DNA of 64,000 nucleotides from NCBI GenBank assembly GCA_963789785.1, contig CAWBNC010000003.1, positions 81,035-145,034 of the forward strand. The letters are read 5' to 3'. A model generated the notes under the pieces. It was not told the origin of the DNA. It did not search any database and worked only from the letters and a program-made list of their open reading frames with translations. Source of the DNA: JAEULH01 sp963789785. GTDB taxonomy: Bacteria > Pseudomonadota > Alphaproteobacteria > Rhodospirillales > Defluviicoccaceae. Below, one piece after another: positions 64,000 to 64,000 of this stretch (the stretch's first letter is position 1; each line of letters starts with the position of its first letter). The translations under genes and the position numbers were made by a program.

Positions 64000-64000
64000 C

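Noticed and set aside
1..64000. CRISPR arrays, tRNA, rRNA, prophage or integrase genes
   Set aside because: None seen: no regularly spaced repeats, no cloverleaf-like sequences noticed, and no phage structural or integrase genes recognised.

Overview
The window is visibly GC-rich, densely coded DNA with many ATGA/GTGA start-stop overlaps. Gene content points to an alphaproteobacterium, probably Rhodospirillales-like: a ChrR/RpoE-type singlet-oxygen regulon, a four-gene ligase-associated DNA repair module, an MCE/Mla lipid transporter with a PqiC-type lipoprotein, and a flgI-flgJ-flgN-flgK-flgL block. I cannot name a species. I saw no rRNA, tRNA or CRISPR array.

Layout. 1-530: scar in which an IS5-type transposase remnant is joined to the 3' end of a gltS-like gene. 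544-2838: lipoprotein, 2-oxoglutarate oxygenase, CorA transporter. 2872-8047 (minus): cyclic-nucleotide-binding protein, a large ABC exporter whose ATPase motifs all look degenerate, and an FkbH-like HAD protein. 8283-13873 (plus): four glycosyltransferases and a polysaccharide deacetylase, coupled by an ATGA overlap to a Yej/Opp-type peptide ABC transporter (13870-20025). 20279-20989: cytochrome P460. 21192-26773: flagellar P-ring, rod, chaperone and hook-junction genes behind a sigma-54-like site. 26764-30597: ChaN lipoprotein, histone-deacetylase-like enzyme, a 32-residue membrane peptide, and a cache-domain protein. 30724-36724: DNA ligase, MBL exonuclease, DEXH helicase and PdeM. 36801-40433: Mla-type transporter. 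41452-50513: RpoE/ChrR cluster, with the sigma/anti-sigma operon (minus) converging on an operon for an FAD oxidoreductase, DUF1365 protein, CFA-synthase-like methyltransferase, MFS transporter and DUF3833 lipoprotein, and a glutathione peroxidase alongside. 50686-57100: MscS-type channel, GH3-family amido synthetase, penicillin-acylase-like lipoprotein. 57299-63861: PEBP protein, dodecin, Hsp20, then a glycosyltransferase, HAD phosphatase/mutase and GH65 phosphorylase.

How genes work together. The 2872-13873 region looks like a glycan assembly and export locus with an unusual exporter. The sigma factor promoter and the 41452 operon promoter share TGATCC-N18-TA, so both probably answer to the same ECF sigma factor. 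The repair module genes form a divergent pair of operons.

Quality caution. Eleven otherwise well-conserved genes carry 14 reading-frame breaks, and every one is a net +1. This pattern is better explained by single-base insertion errors in the assembly than by gene decay, so I annotate these genes as CDS spanning the break.
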